A stretch of 64,000 nucleotides of DNA from Adiantum capillus-veneris (taxonomy: Eukaryota; Streptophyta; Polypodiopsida; Polypodiales; Pteridaceae). This document shows positions 33,990-44,978 of the stretch, piece by piece. Every line of letters starts with the position of its first letter. Position 1 is the first letter of the stretch. The stretch covers positions 99,280,247 through 99,344,246 of the forward strand of contig CM043954.1 in assembly GCA_014529385.2 (NCBI GenBank). Direction: 5' to 3'. A program made the translations under genes and the position numbers. The notes beneath the pieces are model-generated. The model ran no database searches, was not told where the DNA came from, and worked only from the letters and a program-made list of their open reading frames with translations.

Positions 33990-35290
33990 ATAACATTCAC
34001 AAAATCCAAATAAGTTTATTTATGGCCCCTTGTTTGGACAACTTTGTGCCCAATGATCACCTCCACACTCATAGCATGGACCTTCTTCTTTCATAACTGG
34101 TGATTAGGCAATGGTTGTTCTTGCATGGTAAAAATATTCTTTGACCCATACTCTTGATTGGCTATGAACATGAGCGTATTTGCATCCATGGACTACTGGT
34201 TTTTCACGGATTGTGGAACATACGTTGGTTGAGTGTAGTTGACTACTACTCTACCATCATTCAAAAGATGCGGTTGCTACCCTAGCATACATTGTGGCTC
34301 TGTGCTACACCATGGAGTGGGATGATCCCCTCCACAAGTATTACATCTCCTCAATTGAGGTTGTTGTATATCTAGGTTTTGTTTGTAGAATTGGTTTATC
34401 TTCTAATTACCCCCTCGCAACCACTTAATCAATGATTGGTTCCCAAGGAGTTTGAAAATCTCTCTTTGTTTTTGGTTCGCTCTTCGGAGATGAGGTACTA
34501 CTAGTCGCATTGTATGTATCTTCAGTCACCTCTCTGTAGGCCTTACAATTGTCAACTAGATATAGAGCTTCTCTAGTGACTTTCCCGAACATCGTGCATC
34601 CTTTTAAATGCAGGTCCTTTTTGAGAGTTTTATTCACCAATCCCTCTATAAAGAGAACTGATAATCTTTCATCTTGCGGTAGCTCCCTCACAGGACATAA
34701 TTTGTTTGAAGAGTGAGACATGAGCATATGGATCCTTTGACCCATTGTACTATGTCATGACACATTGAGACACTTGGTATGGTCTTAAATGTTATGGTTC
34801 ACCAATCTAACCAATTTGTGGTCTCTTGGAAAGACATCTCTCGTCCTCTCTTTTAGTCTTGAAGAAAATCCTGGTGGAATCCTCTCTCATGTGTACTCTA
34901 GCATCATTTTTGGTTGAAAGTAAGTAGAGATTGGAGTACCCTTGTACTTATATCTCTCTAGGTCAATTGGATCTATAAGTTTGTACTCACGACCATACTT
35001 ATCTACCATCAAAACTTGAACTTCATGGGCATCTGTATATGTAAATGCATAGAGATTCTTATGGCATGGCATCTCTCCAGCATAGGGTTCTACACACTTG
35101 TAGAAGATATATTGATCCCCATTTGTGAATCTATATATGCCCTCATGAGCATAATCTGTTAGAACTCTTATGGCTCATTGGTCCTAATGAATCTCATGTT
35201 CCATTTGTTGACCAAAGGATGCCTCTCCTGTAGGTATTCCCCCAATCCCCTTGTTGTCGGCATTGTAGTGTTTTTCATATCTCTGAGTGG
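33990..35290 (-). pseudogene. TR element gag with two zinc knuckles
   Basis: Minus-strand pieces start near 35,270 (MPTTRGLGEYLQE) and include DERLSVLFIEGLVNKTLKKD (about 34,640), a gag-type helix. Two cysteine-histidine knuckles follow: CNTCGGDHPTPWC (about 34,320) and CYECGGDHWAQSC (about 34,060). Both have the CGGDH core, with three residues between the second Cys and His rather than the usual four. Several stops separate the pieces. The protein would bind element RNA and form particles. Confidence 0.65.
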
Positions 35291-35736
35291 AGTAGAGAAC
35301 CCTGGTGGTGAATGATTTTTCATGGTTAAGACTCTCGCAAGACCCTCAAGATAGTCCTTGACAAGCCCACTTTGGCTTAGTGCAACTTATCCCTTTTTGC
35401 CCCTGGTAAGGTCCCTCAAAAGTCAGGAATTTGTTACTTTTTGGTCTCTAGAAACTGGCCTTAGGGTACCCTAAAAGTTTGGATTCAAGAAACCTAGAAA
35501 AATTCAGCTATCTTCCGGACTTTACCTGACTCAATTTGGAGTTTTCTATCAAAATTTAGAGCACTTTTAGTTAACTGCATTTGAAAAAACACTCAAAACA
35601 AATTCAGGACCAGAACACAAAAACTTTGACCTTTAGCATGGTCTCCAAAAGGTATTTTTAGCTCAAACTTGAGATTTGGGATGTACTCAAGTATGTCTAC
35701 AAGATAATCAAGTTAGATACCCCATTATGATGAGGT

Positions 35737-37553
35737 ACATGGATCGCGATCCATGTTCCTCTGTCAAAAAAATTTCTCTAATTTTTCAAAATTTTGTCAG
35801 TATGTAGAAAAGGTCATGTGCACACTCTATACCAATTTTCATCAAATTGTGAGGTTGAGGTACATGGATCGTGATCCACGTTCAACCACATCTAGACTTG
35901 ATCTCTTGGTAGCTTGTTGCACTCGATGTCCACAAGCTAAATCTCAAATCTTTTTGGATGTCGACTTGGTTTGATAGATCAAATAGCCAACACTAGGTCT
36001 GCATAGTGGTTTTCATTTTGTCACCTAATTTGCTCCCTTTTGACCCAATTTTGCTCAAATTTTTTTGCAACTAAGCTTGGGAATATGTTTCCTTGTGTAT
36101 GCACTGCTAATCTGGAAAGTTTTAGGTCAAGATGTCACTATGGGTACATGGATCGCGATCCATGTTTGGAGCCCAAATAAACTTATTTTTGGTACCATCA
36201 AAATTAGCATGATTACGAGGTCCTATGGTATCATTTTTTTTAAAAAATGGACCTCTGGATTGAAAATGAGGTCAATTCTGGCACTTTGTCAGAGTACTTG
36301 GCAGTTCAAGGATTAGGGCTTGGTTTTTGATATCCAGATTTAGTTTTGAAAAGACCACTAGACTCCTTGTGATGTGCTCTAGCTATGGTGCAAGTTTGGT
36401 ATCAGTCTGTGACAAAGGAAAATGGATCACGATCCATGCACCTATGTGTCAAAATGTACTGCAACTTGGCACACAGCTTTCCCTTGGTGTCCTGATCCCT
36501 ACTTATGGTTTTTGTATGATTTGGACTTGTTTAGGTTAGGCAAAAGTCAATTCATAGGTCTGTTTTAGGTTTTTCACCTTGAACACTTTATGGCACTTTT
36601 GATTATTTTTTGGACTTTTTCGACAAAATTTCTTTGGGGACTTTTGTTCACAATGGTCTCTGCTAGAGGCTAGAAAAGTTTTTGTCTAAACAATTATCAG
36701 GCGTACATGGATCGTGATCCATGTTCCACCACTTTTGGACTTGATCTTTGGCGTGCTAATAGCTTGTAATGTTTGTAGCTTGCTCCACAAAGAATTTATG
36801 GGTTTGGATCAGTTTTGCTCCACGAAAACTGACTTCTACATTCTATGTGGTAGTTTAGAGAATGTTCAGTTTTTGTCTCTTTTGATCACTTTTGCAACTT
36901 TTTTGTATTTGGTTCTTTTGGGAAGTTCTTTGTCTATATCTCAGCTACCTACTGCTCAAATCTCAGCCAAAATTTTTGATGAGGTACATGGATCGTGATC
37001 CATGTTTGAACACATTTGAGCACCAAATTTGGCTTGATGATTACATGTAGTATCAGTAGTCTATTCATCGCTTCTTTTAAAATTTGGACAACCTTTTCCC
37101 AATCAAAAGTGAGTTTTTTTATCTACCCTGCAGTTTTTGGCTACTTTTTGTATTTGGCTGGTTTGACCAACTTTTTTCAGTTTTTTGACATGGTCCCGTT
37201 TGGCAAAGTTTTTCCACTAGTTATCAAGGATGTACTTGTCAAATATTAGCCCCAAATGTCAAAAGGTAAATGGATTGCGATCCATGTTTGGCTTCATTTG
37301 TTTATGAATTTTGTTCTACAGGCTCTCTATGCCTTGTAGAAGCCAAATCCCGCCCCTTTCTGAATTTGGATCACCCAACTTTTGTGTCTGAAAAGCATGC
37401 TTTGTTGTTTTTGCCCTATCAGTCAATTTTGATGTGATTTTTGAGTTTTTCTTTCAGGAAAACTTGATCAGAGAAATATCCCATTGATGCACACTAGAAC
37501 GGGTCACTTTCATGCAAAATTGGTCTCAGAGGTACATGGCTCGCAATCCATGT
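35737..37553. repeat. Array of eight 20-bp palindromes in ~280-bp diverged repeats
   Basis: Copies of ACATGGATCGCGATCCATGT or near matches start at 35,737, 35,862, 36,146, 36,420, 36,705, 36,986, 37,268 and 37,534. Spacings are 125, 284, 274, 285, 281, 282 and 266 bp. Two copies are perfect; the others differ at one to four positions. DNA between them shows only scattered similarity (for example TTTGGATCA about 95 bp after several copies), so the palindrome is the best-kept part. No long ORF crosses the array. It lies between TR gag and the TR 5' LTR. Function unknown. Confidence 0.92.
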
Positions 37554-38101
37554 TTCTCTAGAGATTCTGGCCAGACTTTCCACATTGCTTCGAGAGAGGC
37601 TGATGGTGCCCTTGATCCACAAATTTTTGAATTTGGATCACTTTTGAGGTCTCTATCATCAAATTTTTAGAATTTGAGAGCTATGGTCATTTCGGCCAAA
37701 ATATAGTTTTCACTCTTTTTTCCCACAATATTTTAGCCCAAATTTGATGGACGTAGTTTCTACTTACCCTACTCCTAAGTACTGAAATGAAACATAAAAC
37801 AAAATAAACAAAATGGTACAAAATAAATTCGTAATGAAAAACGGTACAACACTCTCAAAGCATAGAGAAAATTGAAGAATGAAATGCTTTTGGCTATCTC
37901 ACTCCCAACCCTCTTTACTTCTCAAGAATAGATCGAGTAAGTCCTCCACTTCTAGACTCTACCAAGCACTAAACCCTGTGTCTAGTTGCTTCACTGCTAA
38001 GGTCTTAATGGAACGGAGAGACAAATGTTCAGAAAAAGACGCTCTAAATATACATTAGGTCACTCACTATCTAAGGATCATATCCCCAACATCAGCGCAA
38101 A
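37554..38101 (-). other. TR leader and primer-binding site region
   Basis: No gene. On the minus strand the bases after the TR 5' LTR read TTTGCGCTGATGTTGGGGAT, which resembles the TTTGGCGCCGTTGCCGGGGA-type primer site of some plant gypsy elements. The match is imperfect and assigned by eye. Confidence 0.4.
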
Positions 38102-39016
38102 TGTTAGTGGGTCGCCGCGATGGACGTCTATAGCATAGCTTTTTGGTACAAACAAAATGTCAATACTCAAGGAAGTGACTCGGATGGGGCACCGAAACTC
38201 TTTGAGATTGTGAATCTCAAGAATTGAACAATAACAAGCAAACTCACTAACTCAACAAGAAAACCAACACTCAATGAACAAGGAAATCTGCCTATGAACT
38301 TTCTCACAACTCTAGGTCACCACGATATTTTTGCCCTCGAACGGAATCGAACTGCAACGAAACTTTAGAAGGAGGTCTAGGACACCTAGGGGCACTATCC
38401 TACCAAGTCTGGTAACAATCTGACAAGGTACCAAAATCACAATCCATCATGAAAAAGGTCGTTAAAAAGCTACAATAGATCAGTCCAGAAAGGTCGCCAT
38501 ATGGTCTAAGAATAGTCTCCTATGTTCAAAGTGACTAAAACCAATGATTTAGTCACTCAAATTTGATGATTAGTCTCACTAACACGTAGTCGCAAACCTT
38601 AACAAAACTGATAATGCTTACACTTGAATGAAAGAGCAAAGAGAGAGGAACAGAATGCACATTTTATAATTGAAAATGGATTACTGAATCATTACTTACG
38701 ATGATTACAAGTTGGAGCAGCTTCGTAGCTTGAGTGTACGTACAATAGAGCTTCCTTCTTTTCTAAAGATAAGCCTTCTTTTCACATTAAAGTTATTGAC
38801 CTTTATACCTAGGGCTTTCTAAATGGCTAGTGGCCACTTCACATGGACCTTTACAAATATCATGACAACATTACAAATTAGGGAATTGATCCACTACTCT
38901 GGAATCAAGATTTACACAGAGTATTACTACACTAACTCAAAAAATAATAAATTAAAAATGTGGTGTCCGGCTACGTGTCCTGCCAGGTGGGCACCCGTTT
39001 GGTCTATCTCTTAACA
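38102..39016 (-). repeat. 5' LTR of TR element
   Basis: A 915-bp copy with plus-strand ends TGTTAG and TTAACA. Clear similarity to 12,897-13,720 over most of its length. Followed by the CCCTA duplication. Confidence 0.82.
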
Positions 39017-39021
39017 CCCTA
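39017..39021. repeat. TSD of TR element, right copy (CCCTA)
   Basis: CCCTA immediately right of the TR element, matching 12,892-12,896. Confidence 0.8.
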
Positions 39022-39640
39022 CAGCTCCCCTATAGTCATCTCGACAACTAACACTACAAGGCAATATAACATGTTGGTATAGATAGATGACAACATGGTT
39101 TCACCATGGATAGATTGCCTCCATTTCAATACTCCTTGGATGCACCCACCCTCCCTGTCTCCCACATGGATAGAGATCACCAAACTCATATGCCAAGATC
39201 TGATTCGACTAGATACGAGGAGCACATGGATACAACCACAAAGATGGCCTTCTACAAAGATCATCTTCTCCAACTCATGGAGGAAGGTTTTGTGACTAGG
39301 CCTGCATACTTGGATACGCACTTATCTCATGGGATACGATGCGCTATTGGGCAAATACGCACATCCTCACATCAGCTCCAAATTGAGACTGGCTGATTTT
39401 GAGGGGTACGAGCAGGGGCCAAGATATGTAACCTATGTCACTTAGAGCTAGAGACAGAGCTGCACTACACATGTCATTGCCCATCATAGTATGAGATACA
39501 AGGCCGCTTCCACTGTCTCTTCAGAGAGGGTTTTAGACCATTTTCTAGAGTCATGAAATATGAGGATTAGAGTTGTCTTGGACTGTTCCTACTAAAGTTG
39601 TGCAGACTTGGGGAGAGCGTGATGAGGACATCAGGGAAGA
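39022..39640 (+). pseudogene. LINE ORF2 C-terminal domain
   Basis: Continues the LINE ORF2 after the TR insertion. A 96-codon open part (39,106-39,396) ends SSHQLQIETG, followed by a cysteine-rich segment with CNLCHLELETELHYTCHCPS (about 39,430-39,490). This matches the C-terminal zinc-binding region typical of plant LINE reverse transcriptases (zf-RVT-like), which takes part in RNA binding and integration. Stops interrupt it before and after the zinc part. Confidence 0.7.
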
Positions 39641-39928
39641 GACGGTCTCAAAGAGAGATCACAGATTTCTTTACACCAGTCAGGGGAGAGCTAGAGGAGC
39701 AGTCATCACAGTAGATCTCAGAGCCCACCCACACTAGAGGTATGTTGAGTGATTGAGACATTCAGCTAGGGATATCTAGACGCCCACGACTTTGAGGGGT
39801 CTCCACCATTGACAAAGGCTACAATAGAAGATCGAGACACTCTATCTCAACATGCAAGACGCCCAACCAGAGTACTGACATGGAGGATGTTGATGAGAAC
39901 CGATAGTGCTCGATGAGAGATTTCATTT

Positions 39929-40486
39929 AAACCCCCCCCCCCCCCCCCCCCCCCCCCCTTCTCCCTCTATCTGATTTCAATTGTAGATCAGCTTTAGATT
40001 CATTTCCTTAGTGTTTTAGTGTTTTTAGTCTTAGTTCTTTGTACTTTCCATACTCAGACATGGTATCAGATTCACCAATTGTAACTTTTTGGTCTCATAG
40101 GTCATTTTGGCCTTTCAAAGACGTTAATATAACATTTCATTCTCTCTCTCTCTCTCTCTCTCCCCCCCCCCCCCCCCCCCCCCTCGACTACATGCAGACA
40201 CACATATACATTGGCATACATCATATAGTAATATTGTAAGCACACACACACACACACACACAAACCTACAATCAATCCATATGGGCCTCTCTGTTCTCAT
40301 AAAGCATACACGTATTGATTGATCCCTCGCCAACACTCCAACCTCTCGATAACCATAGACTCTCTCTTTCTCTCTATAACTATCTTTCCTTCTCTCTCTA
40401 CACACTAGCATAGACACACAGGTTATTTTCCTCCTAACTACTACTTGCGGCCTCTTTCTCTATCTTTTGCGCTACAACAGACAAAC

Positions 40487-40529
<43 letters not shown>

Positions 40530-40860
40530 GTTCTCTTACTGGCACTACACACACACACACACGTGTCCCTTCTCTCTCTACTTTCACTTTACTTGTAGCA
40601 TGCTCTGTCTTTGTCTCTCTCTCTCTCTCTAACTCTTGTAGAGACAACCATACACACACACAAAAACCTGAATTGAAATCTCTCTTTGTCTATCTCTATT
40701 TCTTGCATGTTCTCTCTTCCTACTCAGCACTACATGCACACACACCCTCCCTCTCTTGATCACACCCCTCGGTAGCAACCTCTTTTCCCTCCCTCTCCTC
40801 TCTCTCTCTCTCTCTCTCATATAACTACCTCTCTCTATTCCTTCATGGCCTCACACCCTG
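39929..40860. repeat. Dense simple-repeat block: poly-C, (CT)n, (CA)n
   Basis: A poly-C run of about 30 nt (about 39,929-39,958) and a second of about 22 nt (about 40,161-40,183, next to (CT)n). Further (CA)n at about 40,243-40,262 and (CT)n at about 40,490-40,530, 40,612-40,630 and 40,796-40,818. Open frames across this block are products of the repeats and not genes. Confidence 0.9.
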
Positions 40861-40959
40861 GCGACTCCATGCTTGGTTGTGGAAACAACCAAGCATGGCA
40901 AAAAAAAATTTAATTTTAAATTTTATTGCTTCTCATAAACCCCATTCACACACACATTA

Positions 40960-41085
40960 AAAGAACCTTTAACCTAGTAGGGACTATCTCAAGTGGCTTC
41001 AAATATCTATCCGACGAGAATTGAACTTAAGACCTCTTGTTCTTGGCGAGTCTTCTCTAGTCCACCACACTTTTAAAATTGAGAA
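40960..41085 (-). repeat. Candidate tRNA-derived SINE, copy 1
   Basis: The minus strand reads GTGTGGTGGACTAGAGAAG, then CAAGAGGTCTTAAGTTCAAT and TCTCGTCGG. AAGTTCAATTC resembles a Pol III B box. A body with AGTCCCTACTAGGTTAAAGG follows. Two other places in the window share the same layout. Too diverged for a working tRNA. Confidence 0.45.
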
Positions 41086-41119
41086 TCTTTGTTTCTCTCC
41101 ATTGCAACCTATCGGGTTT

Positions 41120-41235
41120 TGTAAAAAACGATCCCAACTAACCTTGAGGACCTACTCTGGCTAGTCCTGAACTTATAACCTCTTGCTCAAACAGGACTCA
41201 GACCGTTGAATCTATACACTTGCAAGGAGTAATAA
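41120..41235 (-). repeat. Candidate tRNA-derived SINE, copy 2
   Basis: The minus strand has AAGTGTATAGATTCAACGG and, about 25 bp on, GCAAGAGGTTATAAGTTCAG, parallel to copy 1 directly beside it. The B-box-like part is AAGTTCAGGAC. More decayed than the other copies. Confidence 0.35.
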
Positions 41236-43375
41236 TGTTATTTCAATTTTCCCTTCTCTACAACATTGGATTCCTATTTACAAATATCTTGTGTTCATGA
41301 CTTTTAATTGAATGTGATTGTGAAAGCCCACTATCCTACAAGCTCAAAAAGAAAGAGACTAGTTGTAGATTATAGAGTCTGGTAGTATTATGACCATTAT
41401 TTTAGGCTAAGATCCATGATGAGCGTTCTTCCAAATAGAGCTCAAAAAATCAAAATCTATCAAGAAAACTTAAAACAGATAGAAAGAAGCTTAAACACAA
41501 TCATAATGCAACTAATGTGTATGCACATGGTCCTAAAATGTACATGCATATCCCCATATTAACCTGAGTTTGGTACAAACTTTCATAATATTGAAAGGTC
41601 TACATTTCTCCCCCACTGAAATGTGCGAAATAACTCCCTTCTCTCCTCAAATGTGAACACCCTTGTGACCACTAAATCCTGAAAAACATCACACAAGCTC
41701 TAGTCACTTTACTCAAAATATGATTAAACATAACAATTTACACATTCTCATTAAATTAACTCATAGTCAATGTAAATTGAAACATACCATAGTAAATTGA
41801 ACATACTAACTATAGCAATTTATATATCTAAACTAACTAATCAATTGTAAATATTATCCATTTGAAAATCCCTTACTTGTCACTAGTAACTAAGAAGTAC
41901 ATACTAAAGATGATTCATTAATATAAATATGGAAACCTCACAACCTCTACACAATAAATTTGTTACCTTTTAATATTGAGTCTTCCATGTTTTAAGTCTC
42001 TCTTGAGGTCACATCACCTAGTCCTTAACATATGAGAACTATCACAACAATTACTTATATGGAAGTCATGGCTTGATTTAAATTCCATTGTTTTTTAATT
42101 TAAATTAAATCCCATTCATTCATTTATTGCAATCATTCAAGAAATTTTTTAAAACATTATGTCTTGTTTTTTTTCTAAAGCCACATCGGACTTGCATTTT
42201 TGTTTTTGTTTTTTTAGAATTCATGCAAACATGCATTCCACACTCACTACTACATCGAGCAAGAATATCCTTTCACATTACACTTACAATCCCCTTGAAT
42301 GGGGCTCGTGGCTCTGACACTAGAGACAGAGTGGACCCACCTGCCTACCTAAATTATATGGCAATAGCCACAAAACATAAAAAACATATAAATTCCCTCC
42401 CCCTCGGGGGGTGCACTATGTAATCATGTTAATGTATAACATGAGTTTGAAAGGAGGGTTTTTAAAATACAAAAATTATAGACAACTTAACAGAGATACA
42501 TTGACATAAGGGATTTTTATATTGAATTTTGGAAAAAAATCATAAAATAAGGGGTCATTTTATTCATTTAAACATGTTAAAAGAGGGGTTTTTTAATGCC
42601 CCGCGAATGCACGTTATATAAGGGGGTACTGAACGATGAACCCTCCGAGCCCTCCCAGGTTCATCATATGTGAAAAACATTCGAAAGCTAAAGTGAAGGG
42701 ACAAACCAAACCATATAGACTAACTACACTTCCAAAAGATGTTAAATCAATATCAAGACCATAAATATATCTAACCAAAAATTAGTTTAGCTACAATACC
42801 TATATTCATTAATCATCTCTATTATCCCTTTTAGGTACTAATGAACTAAGTCAAGAACTCTTGACTAATAGGTCTAGCGAAAGATTAGTAATTCAACTAT
42901 ATAAACTACTCAGCTAACAATTCCAAATACTACGGAAGGTAACACTTTAATTTTCAATGACTTTATATTTTCTCAAACATTATCTTTAACAACCAACAAC
43001 AAGACTGGAATTGGAAAGGAAATACTTGTTCTATTGTCTTCATATCCTTGTCAGCCATAGCCCTAGCTATAGCTTTTGTCACATCCAGTCAACTTTTGTT
43101 ATCAAAACCACTTTTATAGTCTACATATTTAGCTTACTCTACAAAACTCAAATTAAACAAACCCTACAATCAGAGGATGTAGGATATCTACTCCTAGCTT
43201 TTATGGGTTTTTTTGTGTGTTTTTGGGGTTTGTTTTTGTGTGTCAGAATAAAACGAAAAGGATTTGGTCGGTTTCTTTTTTATTTTGTTTGGCTTTTGTG
43301 ATTTTCTGTGTGTTTTTCTCACAGCATGTGCATGCAAGGCTAGGTAAACCTAAAGTCCATCTCCTCCCTTTGCAT
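41236..43375. other. Unassigned AT-rich DNA
   Basis: About 2.1 kb without a recognisable gene. Open pieces at 42,127-42,423 and 43,011-43,301 lack family motifs and are hydrophobic or T-rich. A TATATAAGGGGG word near 42,615 could be a promoter or chance. Confidence 0.4.
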
Positions 43376-43680
43376 TAATCATCTAAGTCTCTCACAAACA
43401 TATGATGGAATAGTGCAGGTGCATTGGCTACACCAAAAGGTACTACATTAGAGACCCCCTCCATAAGGTTGTGCTTGTGGATATTGGACTATTGTCTGCT
43501 CTCTAAGTAACAACATCCTGTATAACCCTTTAGTAGTCCCATGGGTACCCCCTCATCAGGATGATCTACATCATTGAGTACATCATAGTCCATCTCTAAC
43601 ATTGGATCTACTAATGCATCCTCATCGAGTGCATGAAACATATGAAAAGAAGTCTCTCCCTCATCCTCGTTAAATGACAA
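43376..43680 (-). pseudogene. Short gypsy reverse transcriptase fragment
   Basis: The minus strand encodes VVPFGVANAPALFHHMF (about 43,390-43,445), which matches the conserved PFGLxNAPxxF box of Ty3/gypsy RTs. Upstream is an acidic open frame (43,489-43,680) without RT features. The fragment is out of order relative to gypsy C, whose RT is at 51.4-52.4 kb, so it is from another element or a rearranged piece. Confidence 0.55.
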
Positions 43681-44001
43681 TCAATCAACTCCACTAGAAA
43701 CAAAGGTAATTCCAATCATGGACCTCTAATTCCATTCCCATACACCACCAATGAAGTAACCATTCGAGCACATTGAAATCATGCATCATGGCCAGGACAG
43801 TCTCTAGACCAAGCCCTAACACATAAGATCTAAATACAAAAAACATGTAATCAAGAGATGTGTCCATGAATTACCCAATAGATATGGAGTGGAAAAAAAT
43901 GAAAAAGTAGGATGAGGCGATAGCTCGTGCCATAAAATAGTAAAAAATAACAAGAAAAAAAAAACAAAATGACTCTACCAACTCAAAAAATATATTTTTA
44001 T

Positions 44002-44005
<4 letters not shown>

Positions 44006-44050
<45 letters not shown>
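44006..44050. repeat. (TA)n microsatellite
   Basis: About 44 bp of alternating AT just beyond the 3' end of gypsy C coding sequence. Confidence 0.95.
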
Positions 44051-44054
<4 letters not shown>

Positions 44055-44059
44055 GAATT

Positions 44060-44951
44060 AAGTGAAATAGTGTTTCACTCATAGACCATTGATCCGAGAA
44101 GGATCTAAAGTCCCCTCTGTATCTTGGACCAACAAAGATCCATTAGTAAAGTCCTGAAGTACTTTGAATGGACCTAACCAGCAAATCTGGGAAACTTATA
44201 ATATTGACTGTCATAAATCAAAACCTTATCATCCTTTTGAAACCTCTGATCCTTAATAGGGAGATCATGCCATGCCTTATGTTGTCATTGCATAGCCTCA
44301 ATAATCTGTAAGGTTAGTAGGCACATCTCATCCATTTTGATCAAAGTAAACAACCTATCTTTAAAAGATTCTTTGTCACCAAGTCAAGCAAACAAAGCCA
44401 CCCTTAAGGCTGGGATTTCTTTTTTGATTAGAAATATGGCCTCTCTACCATAGACCAAAGTGAAGGGCGTATTTTGAGTCATCACCTTAAAAGTGGTGCA
44501 ATAAGCCCATAATGCTTCAGGTAGATGTTCATCCCAATCATGATGATTATCAATCATTGTCTTTGTTAGAATGCCACCCAAAATTCTATTAGTAACCTCC
44601 ACTTTCCCATTTACACGTGGATAGTAAGGTGTAGATTTATGATGCTTAATCTTGTACAACTCAATCAATTCCCAAATAAAATCATTGAGAAAATGAGACC
44701 CTTGATCACTAACCAACTGTAATTATATCTTCATAAAGGAACTTAGCTACATCCATTGCTCTATCAATTTTTAAAGGTTTGGCTTCAGCCCACTTGGTAA
44801 CATAGTCCGCACAAACTAGTATATATCTGCTAGATGGATATCAAGATGGAGGATCTATAGGACCCACACAATCTATGCCCCACTTCTCAAATGGCCTTAA
44901 GGCTAATATTGATGTCAATGGTGTTTCATATTGTGGTGTAGGTCGACCAAC
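44060..44951 (-). pseudogene. Gypsy C integrase core and C-terminus
   Basis: Minus-strand segments are PQYETPLTSILALRPFEKWG (about 44,900), VGPIDPPS, DYVTKWAEAKPLKI (about 44,790) and SDQGSHFLNDF (about 44,700). The glutamate-bearing NGKVEVTNRILGG (about 44,600) and WAYCTTFK, TPFTLVYGREAIF follow. The C-terminal part (about 44,060-44,220) has DGNGSL-type features. All three catalytic positions appear present, but stops occur near 44,845 and 44,715. The N-terminal zinc part lies beyond the CACTA insertion. Confidence 0.78.
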
Positions 44952-44954
44952 ACA
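44952..44954. repeat. TSD of CACTA element, left copy (ACA)
   Basis: ACA directly before the CACTACAAGAGG terminus, repeated at 50,509-50,511. Three-base duplications are the rule for CACTA transposons. Confidence 0.85.
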
Positions 44955-44968
44955 CACTACAAGAGGCT
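44955..44968 (+). repeat. CACTA left terminal inverted repeat
   Basis: CACTACAAGAGGCT, exact inverse of 50,495-50,508. Confidence 0.95.
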
Positions 44969-44978
44969 ATTCATATTA

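Larger units (their letters stand above)
12897..39016 (-). mobile_element. LTR element TR: gag-protease only, with two nested gypsy insertions
   Basis: Two similar LTRs (12,897-13,720 and 38,102-39,016) bracket 26 kb and are flanked by CCCTA. Genes inside that do not belong to nested elements are on the minus strand: gag (about 34.0-35.3 kb) and an aspartic protease (32.2-32.6 kb). Subtracting gypsy A and B leaves about 11 kb of TR sequence. No reverse transcriptase, RNase H or integrase was found in that remainder, so TR may be a non-autonomous gag-bearing type, or pol was deleted. A palindrome array lies in the leader. Gag type and the primer-site region suggest Ty3/gypsy ancestry (inference). 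Confidence 0.75.
10082..39905 (+). mobile_element. LINE element split by a 26-kb LTR insertion
   Basis: The 5' part (10,082-12,891) carries ORF1 and ORF2 endonuclease and reverse transcriptase. The 3' part (39,022-39,905) carries the ORF2 C-terminal domain. Between them lies the TR LTR element with a CCCTA duplication (12,892-12,896 and 39,017-39,021). Removing TR and one CCCTA joins the two halves with the reading frame continuing (ARLAL on the left, QLP on the right). Many stops show the LINE was old or decayed later. No poly-A tail is seen; the 3' end before the poly-C tract is a guess. Confidence 0.75.

Noticed and set aside
35737-37553. CRISPR-like array
   Set aside because: Repeats are perfect palindromes with 266-285-bp diverged related spacers in a plant retroelement leader; not a CRISPR structure.
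40990-41060. Functional tRNA gene on the minus strand
   Set aside because: B-box-like sequence is present but acceptor and anticodon stems do not pair; a decayed SINE head fits better.
42127-43301. Open frames of 96-98 codons at 42,127 and 43,011
   Set aside because: Composition is AT-driven and hydrophobic, with no motif, splice context or neighbour support.
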